Positions 1-8,353 of a stretch of 34,377 nucleotides of DNA are shown piece by piece. The notes beneath the pieces were generated by a model that saw nothing but the letters and a program-made list of their open reading frames with translations, searched no databases and was not told where the DNA came from. Both the position numbers and the translations under genes were made by a program. This DNA is from Wohlfahrtiimonas larvae. Lineage in GTDB: Bacteria; Pseudomonadota; Gammaproteobacteria; Cardiobacteriales; Wohlfahrtiimonadaceae. The stretch is from the NCBI RefSeq assembly GCF_002006755.1, contig NZ_MVDO01000103.1, positions 1 through 34,377 on the forward strand, given 5' to 3'. Within the stretch, counting starts at the first letter, position 1; each line of letters starts with the position of its first letter.

Positions 1-1
1 T

Positions 2-1159
2 CGTTGTTTGGATCAATTTCCGATAGATGCATTCCAAGGTGGTGCTGGCACTTCAGTTAATATGAACACCAATGAAGTAATTGCGAATCTTGCATTAGAA
101 ATTCTGGGGCATGAAAAAGGTCAATATGACATCATTAATCCCAATAATCATGTAAACATGTCGCAATCCACCAATGATGCCTATCCTTCAGGTTTACGTT
201 TAGCATTCTATGAAAAAATGCATACTCTGATTGCAGGTTTAATTTATTTAAAAGCTGGCATCGATGCAAAAGCACAAGAGTTTGATGGTGTATTGAAAAT
301 GGGTCGTACACAATTACAAGATGCCGTTCCTATGAGTGTCGGTCAAGAATTCAATGCATTCTCTGCAATGCTCGGCAATGAAATAGTCGCGTTGAAACAA
401 GCAACTGATGCATTATTAACATTTAATTTAGGTGCTACAGCCATTGGTTCTAGTATCAATACACCAGAAAATTATCCTGCAACTGTTGTGAAGCATTTAT
501 CTGAGTTGATGGCAAAAGAGTGCAAATCAGCACCCGACTTATTCTCAGCAACTTATGATTGTTCTGATTTTGTCACATTACATGCTGGCTTAAAACGTTG
601 TGCAATTCGTTTAGGTAAAATTTGTAATGACCTTCGTTTATTGGCATCAGGCCCACGTGCGGGTTTGAAAGAGTTAAACTTACCAGAATTACAAGCAGGT
701 AGTTCAATTATGCCAGCAAAAGTCAACCCTGTTATTCCTGAAGTGGTGAACCAAGTTTGTTTTAAAGTGATGGGCAATGATGTTACCGTTTCTATGGCCG
801 CAGATGCTGCCCAATTACAATTAAATGTGATGGAACCTGCATTGGTTCAAGCATTATATGAATCCATTACATTATTAAATAACAGCTGTTATAACTTGCG
901 TGATCGTTGTATTGATGGCATCACTGTCAATGCTGATCGCTGCCGTGAACACGTTTTAAATTCAATTGGCATCATCACGTACTTAACGCCAGTGATCGGT
1001 CATGCAGAAGGTGACATCGTTGGCAAGATTTGTGCTGAAACAGGTAAAAGCATCAAGGAAGTTGTGTTAGAACGTAACCTAATGACAGAAGCTGAGTTAG
1101 ATGATCTGTTATCTGAAGAGAACTTGTTGCATCCACATCATGTAAAGCCTAAGTTTTAA
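2..1159 (+). CDS. aspA: Aspartate ammonia-lyase, 5' end cut by window
   Basis: This enzyme reversibly deaminates L-aspartate to fumarate and ammonia in the cytoplasm. The reading frame is open to the left edge; the codon at 8 is TTG (Leu) inside a Cys-Leu-Asp-Gln-Phe-Pro run that matches the internal CMDQFP of E. coli AspA, so position 8 is not a start and roughly the first 90 residues lie outside the window. Visible family features are [14 protein letters not shown], the STNDAYPSG segment, [13 protein letters not shown], and the superfamily signature [11 protein letters not shown] near residue 232 of the visible part. The CxNxR/NGI and [12 protein letters not shown] stretches are AspA-like rather than FumC-like. 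It is followed directly by an intrinsic terminator. It is a source of free ammonia, relevant to the guaA observation in this window. Confidence 0.95.
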   Translation, partial: RCLDQFPIDAFQGGAGTSVNMNTNEVIANLALEILGHEKGQYDIINPNNHVNMSQSTNDAYPSGLRLAFYEKMHTLIAGLIYLKAGIDAKAQEFDGVLKMGRTQLQDAVPMSVGQEFNAFSAMLGNEIVALKQATDALLTFNLGATAIGSSINTPENYPATVVKHLSELMAKECKSAPDLFSATYDCSDFVTLHAGLKRCAIRLGKICNDLRLLASGPRAGLKELNLPELQAGSSIMPAKVNPVIPEVVNQVCFKVMGNDVTVSMAADAAQLQLNVMEPALVQALYESITLLNNSCYNLRDRCIDGITVNADRCREHVLNSIGIITYLTPVIGHAEGDIVGKICAETGKSIKEVVLERNLMTEAELDDLLSEENLLHPHHVKPKF

Positions 1160-1180
1160 GATAAAATATCAATAAAAATA

Positions 1181-1206
1181 GGGCTCTATATTTATGAGCC
1201 CTTTTT
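1181..1206 (+). terminator. Intrinsic terminator of aspA (bidirectional)
   Basis: A 6-bp stem GGGCTC/GAGCCC with a 9-base loop is followed by TTTTT. It begins 21 bases after the aspA stop. An A-rich run on the left side gives a T-run on the other strand, so it may also stop the leftward fimbrial operon that ends at 1230. Confidence 0.85.
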
Positions 1207-1229
1207 ACCATCTACAAATGAAATATAAA

Positions 1230-2237
1230 TTACCTATAACTTATAGAATAATTAACAGTAATACCAAATGGCCCTGGCGTTACCTTTGTAGATGGATCTT
1301 TCTTAATACGCCCCTCATATGTTTCAGCTCTTGTAGTTAAACCAGATTGAGAATCCCAATCATAAGCTTTGCCAAAATCTACTAGACGCTTTGTTTTTTC
1401 TCGATATATACTGAACAACAAACCTCTCTCAGGAATCTTTGCATCTGTTTTCTCACTGAGAGCATTAGATGTTGTAAAAGTTATTGAAGGTGTTGTTGTA
1501 TCTTTACAATTCTGATTAGCTTTTCTAGTAATTGTTATAACAAAAGACTTCACAAATTCTGTATCTTTTTCAAGGGCATTGATATCCATTTGTTTAAAAT
1601 CAACTTGCGATGGTGCTACCACTGTAAATGCATTGGCGGTGCATGTTGGTTTAGTAGGCGGTCTTTGGTATGCTATATCCCCCTGTACGTAAAAATTAGC
1701 TAGCGCCATTGGGAAAATTAGATAAGCTGAGCTTGGTCGATATCTAGAAACTAATGGGATAGGTTCCTTGCCACCAGAAACTATAACCATTCCGACTACA
1801 TTTTCTATCTCAAAAAAATATTCAACATCTTTTTTTAAAGTATATGAATGTGTATTTTTAGTAACAATTTTTTGGGCCATATCAAAGTCCCATGTTGATA
1901 CAATTCGACTATCAGCTTTTGTTTTTAATGTTGCGCGAAATTTTGCTACTACTTGGTCATCCCTCAAACTACCATGCACTGGATATTGACTCCTCTTAAG
2001 CTCGACAATGAAATTATTCCAGTCTGTTGGTTGATTTACGAGTGGGGTTATTACAGTATCAAATGTGCATTTAAGATCCCCCCTAGTTTTAGGGCCTGAA
2101 TTAGGAGAAAGCCCCACATCCATAGTAATAGTAAAAGTTCTGTTTCCTGAGAAACTACAGTCAGCTAAAGTAACATTGCCTAATAATGCAATGCCTAATA
2201 ATACTATGGATATTTTTCTCTTAAAATTAAATATCAT
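1230..2237 (-). CDS. Two-domain fimbrial tip adhesin (FimH/PapG-like architecture)
   Basis: Probable secreted adhesin at the fimbrial tip, 335 residues. The ATG at 2237 overlaps the upstream chaperone stop as ATGA and has GGAGG five bases ahead; an in-frame TTG further upstream is not needed. Residues 1-25 form a signal peptide (basic start, hydrophobic core, ending TLA before Asp-Cys). The mature protein has two Cys pairs: about C27/C57 in an N-terminal half that I cannot assign to a known lectin family, and C199/C244 in a pilin-like C-terminal half. It ends in an alternating aromatic strand (TVNYSISYR) typical of pilin subunits handled by PapD-type chaperones. Last gene of the operon, where tip adhesins often sit. 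The adhesin call rests on architecture and position; the receptor is unknown. Confidence 0.75.
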   Translation of the reverse strand: MIFNFKRKISIVLLGIALLGNVTLADCSFSGNRTFTITMDVGLSPNSGPKTRGDLKCTFDTVITPLVNQPTDWNNFIVELKRSQYPVHGSLRDDQVVAKFRATLKTKADSRIVSTWDFDMAQKIVTKNTHSYTLKKDVEYFFEIENVVGMVIVSGGKEPIPLVSRYRPSSAYLIFPMALANFYVQGDIAYQRPPTKPTCTANAFTVVAPSQVDFKQMDINALEKDTEFVKSFVITITRKANQNCKDTTTPSITFTTSNALSEKTDAKIPERGLLFSIYREKTKRLVDFGKAYDWDSQSGLTTRAETYEGRIKKDPSTKVTPGPFGITVNYSISYR

Positions 2238-2968
2238 GATTCCTCCAATTGGCAAGTATTCTTCTTACAACGAAATGTTAGCTTTTCAACTTCCCCAGAA
2301 TCCAAGATATAAAATATTGATATCTTATCTTTTACCTTGATCGTCATAGTTTCTGATGACAATGGCTTGACAATAATATCTTTTTGCACCATATCATCAG
2401 CACCTGTCATATTATACCCATAGATAACAATATGATATTGTGTTGGATTTTCTAGGGTTAAAGTATCGCCTGATGGCTTAACCTTTAAATTCTTAACCCA
2501 ATCTTGAGTACCCGAATATTTTTTTAATCCTTTTGGCCTAAAGAATATTTTCATATCTGTCGAAATAACAATAGTGACTTGACTATAATCACTCGATGTT
2601 CCAGAAGGAACGCCTAAAATGTGCAACAACAACAAACTTTCGCGATCTTGAGGCAATAGATTTTTATTACCAACCATACTGACTTTAATCTGTTTCGCCT
2701 GCTGAGCTTCTAATCTTTGTAAAAAAGGTAATGCGACTAATGGTTCTTGGATCTTATTGCCTGCTAAATCCGTAATCCACGCATGCGCTAAAAAAGGGCG
2801 CTCTGTATTTGTATTTTCAACTACTAGTGAAGAAGATTGATTTTGTGATTGATCAAATATCACTCGCGTTCTATCAAACGTTAATTGCGCCCATGAAAAT
2901 GTTATCAATGAGGCACAACATAGCCCTAACATTAGCCCTTGAAAATAACGTCTAAACCTGAACATCAT
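2234..2968 (-). CDS. Periplasmic fimbrial chaperone, PapD/FimC family (second copy)
   Basis: Periplasmic chaperone that donates a strand to fold pilin subunits and delivers them to the usher. 244 residues with a signal peptide ending around SWA before QLTFDRTR. The family features are present: the FDRTR arginine equivalent to PapD Arg8, LPQDRES, the MKIFFRP lysine equivalent to PapD Lys112, LENPTQYHIVIYG, and a terminal Cys pair (RCKKNTC). Tandem ATGATG start with AGGAG ahead at 2973-2977. It lies 23 bases after the first chaperone gene and overlaps the adhesin start. It is clearly a paralogue of the neighbouring chaperone (long identical blocks such as PLVALP and RPKGLKKYS), but it has diverged in the loops, so it may serve a different subunit, for example the adhesin next to it. 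Confidence 0.9.
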   Translation of the reverse strand: MMFRFRRYFQGLMLGLCCASLITFSWAQLTFDRTRVIFDQSQNQSSSLVVENTNTERPFLAHAWITDLAGNKIQEPLVALPFLQRLEAQQAKQIKVSMVGNKNLLPQDRESLLLLHILGVPSGTSSDYSQVTIVISTDMKIFFRPKGLKKYSGTQDWVKNLKVKPSGDTLTLENPTQYHIVIYGYNMTGADDMVQKDIIVKPLSSETMTIKVKDKISIFYILDSGEVEKLTFRCKKNTCQLEES

Positions 2969-2991
2969 TATTCTCCTGTTGTATTAAAATT

Positions 2992-3699
2992 TTATTGCAC
3001 GACCGTACATAAATTACTATTACAACGATAATGAATGGCTGCCCCACCACCATTATCTTTCATATAAAGAATCGATGGTGTATTACCTAAATTGACTGTC
3101 ACTTTTTCACTGCTAAATGGCTTTAAAACCACATCTTTTTCAATTGCCTTACTACCTTTTCCTGCTCTAAAACCATAAATTACAATATGATAGGGTGTTG
3201 GGTTCTCGAGTGTATATGTCCCCCCTGATTTACTGACCTTCATTTCTTGCACCCAAGCGTTATTGCTATACTTTTTTAACCCTTTAGGGCGATAAAACAA
3301 TTTTAAGTTTGATTTAATCATAATGTTTAATTGGCCTGCTACTTGGCTATCTTTTGGAGGTACACCCAATATATTTAAACTCAATAAACTCTCTTTATCT
3401 TGAGGTAGAACTTGTTCACTGCCAACTAAACCAATCTTAATTTGTTTTTCTTGTTTAGGATTAATGCGCTGCAACATTGGTAGTGCAACCAATGGCTCTG
3501 ATACTTTTACACCTTGCTGAGTTTCTATCCATGTTTGTGCTAAAAAAGGCATTTTAGGGCTAATATTTTCCACAGCAATGGACACAGAATTTTGGCTACT
3601 ACGATCCAAAATAACACGTGTTCGATCAAATGCTAATTGCGCTGTTGAGACATTCATCATGAGTGTTGAAAGAATTAAAAACTTTGAGAGATTACGCAT
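2992..3699 (-). CDS. Periplasmic fimbrial chaperone, PapD/FimC family (first copy)
   Basis: Periplasmic donor-strand chaperone, 235 residues from the ATG at 3699. That start has GGAG eight bases upstream inside the end of the usher gene; a longer start at 3720 would overlap the usher by 16 bases and has no better ribosome site. The signal peptide ends near VSTA before QLAFDRTR. Conserved features: FDRTR (subunit-carboxylate arginine), LPQDKES, LKLFYRP (active-site lysine), LENPTPYHIVIYG and a C-terminal Cys pair (RCNSNLC). The gap after the usher stop is five bases. Its C-terminal YMKDNGGG segment resembles classical PapD more closely than the second copy does. Confidence 0.92.
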   Translation of the reverse strand: MRNLSKFLILSTLMMNVSTAQLAFDRTRVILDRSSQNSVSIAVENISPKMPFLAQTWIETQQGVKVSEPLVALPMLQRINPKQEKQIKIGLVGSEQVLPQDKESLLSLNILGVPPKDSQVAGQLNIMIKSNLKLFYRPKGLKKYSNNAWVQEMKVSKSGGTYTLENPTPYHIVIYGFRAGKGSKAIEKDVVLKPFSSEKVTVNLGNTPSILYMKDNGGGAAIHYRCNSNLCTVVQ

Positions 3700-3704
3700 A
3701 TTTT

Positions 3705-6191
3705 TTACTCCATACGACATTGTAAATTTCTAAGAGATTCTGTATCTAATGAATCTATTTTGAGTGAGCACTCTTGATCTGACCACTTCACAATAAATTT
3801 AGATGTACTATTTAAACCAGATAGATAGGTCAAACCATTTTCAGCAATCATACCCACTTCACGATCATGGCCATTTTCCCTATAAACAACCGCGCCAAAA
3901 GGAGGATAGCTACCATCGTCTAATGTGATAGTTGAAATTGATTTTTCACCACTGACCGCTCCTGTTGCCTTATACAAAATTGCACCGTCTGTGGATGCGC
4001 TTTTCACCACACTGTTTTCAATCTCAACATTATCTGGCAAATTATCATTATCAATAGAATAAGATGACTCATAATAGTTTGGAATATTACTGATACCAAT
4101 CATACCAAACAGGTTTGAAGATGCTGTTGAGGATCTTATTCTCACACCTGATACACCTGTATCAATAAGCAATCTCGACCCATCATCATAGACTTTTGGA
4201 TGCGTCGCAATACCGTGTTGTGTTAAGGTGATAGAACCATCAAACCCAACAGTTGCACTTTGATAATCAGAAGTATAATCAGTACTAGTTCTTAATGTAC
4301 CTCTAGATGTTTCAAGGTTATATGATGTACTGAATCTATTTTCAGATGATTCACCTTTATTCTTTCTATTTTCTGCTGTAATTGATGCACGACCATCCCA
4401 TAAATATGTTGAGTATGTTGCCTGATTACTGAGTGAACGATCTGGATTAGAGAATTGAGAAGAATACGTCACGGTGCCATCATATTTCTCAAGCGGAATA
4501 TTTACATATAACCCTACTTGATTATTATTTTTACCATTTTGAGTACTGTGCCTAGAAAAAGACAAATTAATGTTCGTATTTTCAAACCATCCATCTTTGA
4601 CTATTTTGTTAGCAGAAATATTATAACTAGACATATTTTTTTGGTTCCAATAACTGCCCTTTGTGATAGATGCTGTCACGCTCGTGGCAATTGATGGAAA
4701 TGACTGAGTCATACTCAATGTGAATCGATTTTTTTCTAGAGAAGTATTTCGGCTATTAGATTTCATATCAATATAGTTATTGAGTGATCTAAAATCTCGG
4801 CTAGAGAAACGATAACCTGCTAGATTTAACATTAATGAAGAAGAAAAACGCTTAGCATAGTTAACTCTATAGCTGTGTCCTTTTAAAGTTTTATGGCTAG
4901 GCAAAGCAGTTTCAGAGCTAGTTACATCAAATGATACTGCACCAAATTGCTCCAAGTTCATACCCACACCTAAGTTGTATGACTTATATTCACTATTTGA
5001 TGTCAAAATTGCGCCACCATAAACAGAAACATTATTAGTTAAACCGTACGAGGTATCAAATGAAACAAAATTACTATTCACCTCTTTTCGATATTTGGGT
5101 GATAACTTACCAATATTTACGTTATAACGAATATCATTTTTACGTGTTAAAAATGGAACACGTGCAATATCTACTTGATAAGTATACTTTTGCCCATTAT
5201 TTTCTTCAATTTCAACATCCACTGTCCCAGTAATGTATGATGGCAAATCTGAAATAGCAAAAGGACCCGGCGTGACTTGCTCACTTCTAATAATAGAACC
5301 ATTTTGTTTAATCGTCACAATAGCATTACTTGATACTGTACCTGTGATTTGTGGTGAGTAACCTTGTAGATACGAAGGCATCATACTTTCATCACTGAAT
5401 AAACTCACCCCTTTGAATCTAACGCTATCAAAAACGTTACTGCGTGAATATAATTCGCCCGCATATAATTTAGCATTAAGAGATGCGACATCCATAAAAA
5501 CATAACGCTCATCCCATTCTATCTTCTTTTTTCCCTTTGAGTCATACTCATATTTGGCTCTAAATCTTAAACGATCAATGTTAAAGCCCACAACACCATA
5601 ACTGCGTAGAGCATCAAATGATTGAGTTTTACCACCATTTTTGGAACGAGAAAATGTTCCCAACAAACTATAATCCATGATGATCCCAGCGATACCATAA
5701 TCTCTGTTTCTTGGCATCAACCAAGATGAATCATAATTTTCTAAAAACATTTGAGGCATTGTGATATTGACAATCTGTGCACTCGAATCAAAATCAATAG
5801 CAACAGCTGAATCTAAAGATTCCAAAGAATAGCATAACCCTACATCTGTCTCATGCGCTTCTGTTTTATACAATAATGTTAAGGCTTCATCTTTCAAAGG
5901 TAATTCAGAGGCTAGTTCCTTTGTTACACATAAAATATTCTGATCATCTTGCATGTAAAAAAATACTGTTTTAGAATAATCAACAGTCGTATTATTAATA
6001 TTAAAAGTAACTAAATACTCCCCTGAAAATTGCTCATTCTCCCCTGAAAAAGCAGTTAAATCGACAGAATCCATCCCCAAAGATTCTAACAAGGCACTAT
6101 CAAAAGTATAGGTACTTGCTACCGCACTTGATAATACTCCTCCCAATGCTACGACTAATACTTTTTTATATAATAATTTATCCACAGCCAC
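3705..6191 (-). CDS. Outer membrane fimbrial usher, FimD/PapC family
   Basis: Outer membrane pore that accepts chaperone-subunit complexes and assembles the fimbria. 828 residues, slightly shorter than FimD (about 878). The start used is GTG at 6191, with AAAGG 11 bases ahead; a second GTG at 6185 is also possible and no ATG is available before the signal peptide. The signal peptide (basic KKVLVVALGG core, ending AVA) precedes the N-terminal periplasmic domain TYTFDSALLESLG, which has a Cys pair (LCVTKE and GLCYSL). A plug-domain region follows (GYSPQITGTV, TPGPFAISDLPS, GTVDVEIEENNG), then a long beta-barrel with the PFLTRKNDIRYN signature. A C-terminal domain ends in a Cys pair (CSLKI, LQCRME). 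It follows the pilin after 94 bases holding a hairpin and runs straight into the chaperone gene. Confidence 0.95.
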   Translation of the reverse strand: MAVDKLLYKKVLVVALGGVLSSAVASTYTFDSALLESLGMDSVDLTAFSGENEQFSGEYLVTFNINNTTVDYSKTVFFYMQDDQNILCVTKELASELPLKDEALTLLYKTEAHETDVGLCYSLESLDSAVAIDFDSSAQIVNITMPQMFLENYDSSWLMPRNRDYGIAGIIMDYSLLGTFSRSKNGGKTQSFDALRSYGVVGFNIDRLRFRAKYEYDSKGKKKIEWDERYVFMDVASLNAKLYAGELYSRSNVFDSVRFKGVSLFSDESMMPSYLQGYSPQITGTVSSNAIVTIKQNGSIIRSEQVTPGPFAISDLPSYITGTVDVEIEENNGQKYTYQVDIARVPFLTRKNDIRYNVNIGKLSPKYRKEVNSNFVSFDTSYGLTNNVSVYGGAILTSNSEYKSYNLGVGMNLEQFGAVSFDVTSSETALPSHKTLKGHSYRVNYAKRFSSSLMLNLAGYRFSSRDFRSLNNYIDMKSNSRNTSLEKNRFTLSMTQSFPSIATSVTASITKGSYWNQKNMSSYNISANKIVKDGWFENTNINLSFSRHSTQNGKNNNQVGLYVNIPLEKYDGTVTYSSQFSNPDRSLSNQATYSTYLWDGRASITAENRKNKGESSENRFSTSYNLETSRGTLRTSTDYTSDYQSATVGFDGSITLTQHGIATHPKVYDDGSRLLIDTGVSGVRIRSSTASSNLFGMIGISNIPNYYESSYSIDNDNLPDNVEIENSVVKSASTDGAILYKATGAVSGEKSISTITLDDGSYPPFGAVVYRENGHDREVGMIAENGLTYLSGLNSTSKFIVKWSDQECSLKIDSLDTESLRNLQCRME

Positions 6192-6233
6192 AAACCCAAT
6201 AACCTTTATTTTTCGTTAAAATTTTATGATTGA

Positions 6234-6259
6234 AACACTTTGCTAATCAACAAAGTGTT
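6234..6259 (-). other. Intercistronic hairpin between pilin and usher genes
   Basis: A perfect 9-bp inverted repeat, AACACTTTG and CAAAGTGTT, with an 8-base loop lies between the pilin stop (6286) and the usher start (6191). In the leftward transcript it is followed by a mixed A/T stretch without a strict U-run. It looks more like a partial terminator or RNA-stability hairpin than a full stop. Such structures commonly keep the major subunit in excess over the usher. Confidence 0.6.
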
Positions 6260-6285
6260 CCAACCTAGGTTACCTATAAATTAGG

Positions 6286-6816
6286 TTATTTGTATGTCGC
6301 TTCAAATGATACTGTAGCTTCAAAATCACCTTCGCCTGCTTTCTCTGTTGCCTTCATACGTGCTTGAATTGGTACAGACAAAGTACCTGCTTTTGTAATC
6401 GGCAAATCAGTCAAGTTAGCACCTTCAGGCTTAACATTTTCATTCGCTATTCTTAATTCTAAACCAACATTAGCAGCTGGAGTACCTGCAATATTGTTCC
6501 ATAACTCAGAGCTACCTGAATGTGCAGTACCTGGCAAAATAGAAAGATCAACGGCTGAAAGTGCATCACCATCATCTTCACCTGTAGTTGTATCACAATC
6601 ATAGAATTCGATACTTGATTTTTCCCAACGAGATGTCTTACCTGCTTCACTCAAAGTTTTAGTTGATACAGAACCCAATCTCACATCAGATACAGGCGCA
6701 ACTGTACATGCAGCTTTCAAAACTTCACCTGTAAATCTAATGTCACCTTTTGATTGTGCCATTGCTGCTGAACCGAAAGATAAAACTAATGCTAAACCTA
6801 ATACTGCCTTTTTCAT
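6286..6816 (-). CDS. Major fimbrial subunit (type 1-like pilin)
   Basis: Structural pilin, 176 residues from the ATG at 6816, which has GGAAAG just upstream; in-frame codons further upstream lie in the leader RNA. The signal peptide MKKAVLGLALVLSFGSAAMA is cleaved before QSKGDIRFTG. The mature protein has the type 1 pilin layout: FTGEVLKAACTV early, a second Cys in FYDCDTTTG forming the usual disulfide, and a C-terminal strand ending FEATVSFEATYK with the penultimate aromatic. It is the first gene of the operon, as expected for the most abundant product, and is preceded by a plausible promoter at 6892-6920. Confidence 0.92.
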   Translation of the reverse strand: MKKAVLGLALVLSFGSAAMAQSKGDIRFTGEVLKAACTVAPVSDVRLGSVSTKTLSEAGKTSRWEKSSIEFYDCDTTTGEDDGDALSAVDLSILPGTAHSGSSELWNNIAGTPAANVGLELRIANENVKPEGANLTDLPITKAGTLSVPIQARMKATEKAGEGDFEATVSFEATYK

Positions 6817-6891
6817 AAAACTTTCCTTTGATATACAGTTATATAAACTAATTAAACATTGTTCTTCATAAATTAATGAAGTAGGCCATAA

Positions 6892-6920
6892 TTTATACAT
6901 TTAAAATGATCTGTAGTAAA
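6892..6920 (-). promoter_or_regulatory. Predicted promoter of the fimbrial operon
   Basis: On the minus strand TTTACT (6915-6920) and TATAAA (6892-6897) are separated by 17 bases. The predicted start near 6885 gives a leader of about 70 bases containing an 18-base AT-rich inverted repeat (CTTCAT/ATGAAG, 6864-6881) before the pilin start. The match is moderate and in very AT-rich DNA. Confidence 0.45.
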
Positions 6921-7340
6921 TTTGACCAAATAATTGTAACAAAGGTAAATTTTATTTTCAATAATTAAAAAAATAAATAAACTTTTACATAAAAATTACT
7001 TTTCTACATTTAACTAACAAATATGTTTATAAGCATGAGTTTTATTAGCTTTCAAACTAAAACTTTAATAAGAAATCATTATAAAAATTTTCATTTCTTA
7101 ACAATAAAAAGATGTTTAATTCTATTTTTTATAAAATTTATTAGTAGAATTTCTACATAATCATAAAAGTTTCTAATTTTCTAACGTAATATATTGGGCA
7201 TAAAACATCATATAAATATATGTTAAGATAGTTAATCACAGAGATTTAGGTATAATTTTAATTATGGAACCTCAACACCCTAAAAAATAACTATTTTTAG
7301 CGATCTATGAGACTAAATATGCACTACACATTTTAGAACT
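6921..7340. other. AT-rich intergenic region between fimbrial operon and zur
   Basis: About 420 bases with no credible gene. It is extremely AT-rich with long A and T runs, so promoter-like hexamers are plentiful and individually weak. A 7-bp AT-only inverted repeat (CTAAAAA/TTTTTAG, 7280-7300) lies 40 bases beyond the zur stop and might act as a poor terminator. I found no long inverted repeats flanking an invertible promoter and no recombinase gene, so fim-switch-type phase variation is not supported. Confidence 0.6.
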
Positions 7341-7805
7341 TCATTTATCATGATTACAATCCTTACAAATCCCCTGAATTTCAATACAGTGATCCTGCAA
7401 TGACATCCCCATATCGCCCAATTTATCGCAAATGGTATCAGTTAAAACTTCATCATCTATTTCTTCAGCTTTTTGGCACTGAGAACAGATCACCATCAAT
7501 GAGTTATGCTCATGTTGATGATCCACAGTACAAGAAATATAAGCATTCAACGTATGAATTTTATGGATGAGTTTTTCTGATAATAAGAAATCCAAGATTC
7601 GGTATGCTGTGGTTGGCGTAATGCTATGGCCTTGCGCGCGCATTTTTTCAATCAACTCATAAGCTTTAACAGGTGCATTCGCTTCCAACAATAGCGCCAA
7701 AATCATTTTACGTAAAGTCGTTAGGCGCACGCCTTGTTGTGCGGCCAATGCTTCTGCATCTCCAAGATATTTCATCATTGTTTCTGATAATTGACCTTTT
7801 GCCAT
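7341..7805 (-). CDS. zur: Zinc uptake regulator Zur (Fur family)
   Basis: Zinc-sensing transcriptional repressor. 154 residues from the ATG at 7805, which overlaps the previous stop as TGATG; a GTG one codon upstream is also possible. The N-terminal winged helix carries VRLTTLRKMILALLLEA and the recognition region TPTTAYRILDFLL (about residues 60-72). The C-terminal dimerisation and metal domain has a DHQHEHNS histidine cluster and two CxxC pairs (CSQC and CKDC) for structural zinc. The wording CSQC plus the HxHEHN cluster is Zur-like rather than Fur- or PerR-like. It is the last gene of the zinc operon, so it should be autoregulated through the operator at 12656-12678. Confidence 0.92.
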   Translation of the reverse strand: MAKGQLSETMMKYLGDAEALAAQQGVRLTTLRKMILALLLEANAPVKAYELIEKMRAQGHSITPTTAYRILDFLLSEKLIHKIHTLNAYISCTVDHQHEHNSLMVICSQCQKAEEIDDEVLTDTICDKLGDMGMSLQDHCIEIQGICKDCNHDK

Positions 7806-8350
7806 CACTCATATCTCTTAATTTCATCCGGTAATATAGTATAGCCCGAAACACCCATTGCTGCCGCATCATTTCTTTGAATGACAAGCTTACCTGAAAT
7901 TGAGATTTCCTCCATGGAACGGGCGCCTTTTAAAGGTTCATCCATTTTGACATAAATGATTTGATTTGCAGGTGGTGGCGGAGAATGAATGCATGCACCA
8001 AAATATGGTACCAATAAAAACTCATTCAATGATCGATCTTCCGCCCAATCTAACGGTACGATATAACCAGAAATATTGACAGCATGATCATTCAATAGTT
8101 CATTGATAGGCGCATTTGCCCATTCAGCCAAAATATCTTGTAACATTTCTTGCGCCATAGGATCAGAGTCTGAAATGGCATTCAGATTCATATTGACAAA
8201 TAGGGTTTCAGGCGTAATAGGATCTTGAGAAATTAAATCGTGCCACTGAATTTTTTGATATTCCTGTGGTGTATTTTGATGAATACCAAAACCTAATACC
8301 AAAAATAAACCTATGAATAACAATCCAACAACTCGTACCAGCCAAATCAT
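7805..8350 (-). CDS. DUF3299 protein, membrane-anchored, zinc operon
   Basis: Function not established; it belongs to the DUF3299 family whose members recur in Zur-controlled loci. 181 residues. An N-terminal hydrophobic segment (residues 3-22, VRVVGLLFIGLFLVLGFGI) is an uncleaved anchor or signal peptide, so the rest faces the periplasm. The family core is visible: NISGYIVPLDW, EFLLVPYFGACIHSPPPP and NQIIYVKM. The Cys-Ile-His pair before the proline run is an obvious candidate metal ligand. The ATG follows the preceding stop by three bases, and the stop overlaps the zur start by one base. It is a paralogue of the DUF3299 half of the adjacent fusion gene. Confidence 0.85.
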   Translation of the reverse strand: MIWLVRVVGLLFIGLFLVLGFGIHQNTPQEYQKIQWHDLISQDPITPETLFVNMNLNAISDSDPMAQEMLQDILAEWANAPINELLNDHAVNISGYIVPLDWAEDRSLNEFLLVPYFGACIHSPPPPANQIIYVKMDEPLKGARSMEEISISGKLVIQRNDAAAMGVSGYTILPDEIKRYE

Positions 8351-8353
8351 TAT

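Noticed and set aside
7264-7290. Eight-codon frame ATGGAACCTCAACACCCT... behind a TATAAT-like hexamer
   Set aside because: Too short, no ribosome site, and in DNA where such hexamers are common.
6892-7340. Invertible fimbrial switch
   Set aside because: No pair of long inverted repeats flanking the promoter was seen and no site-specific recombinase gene is present in the window.
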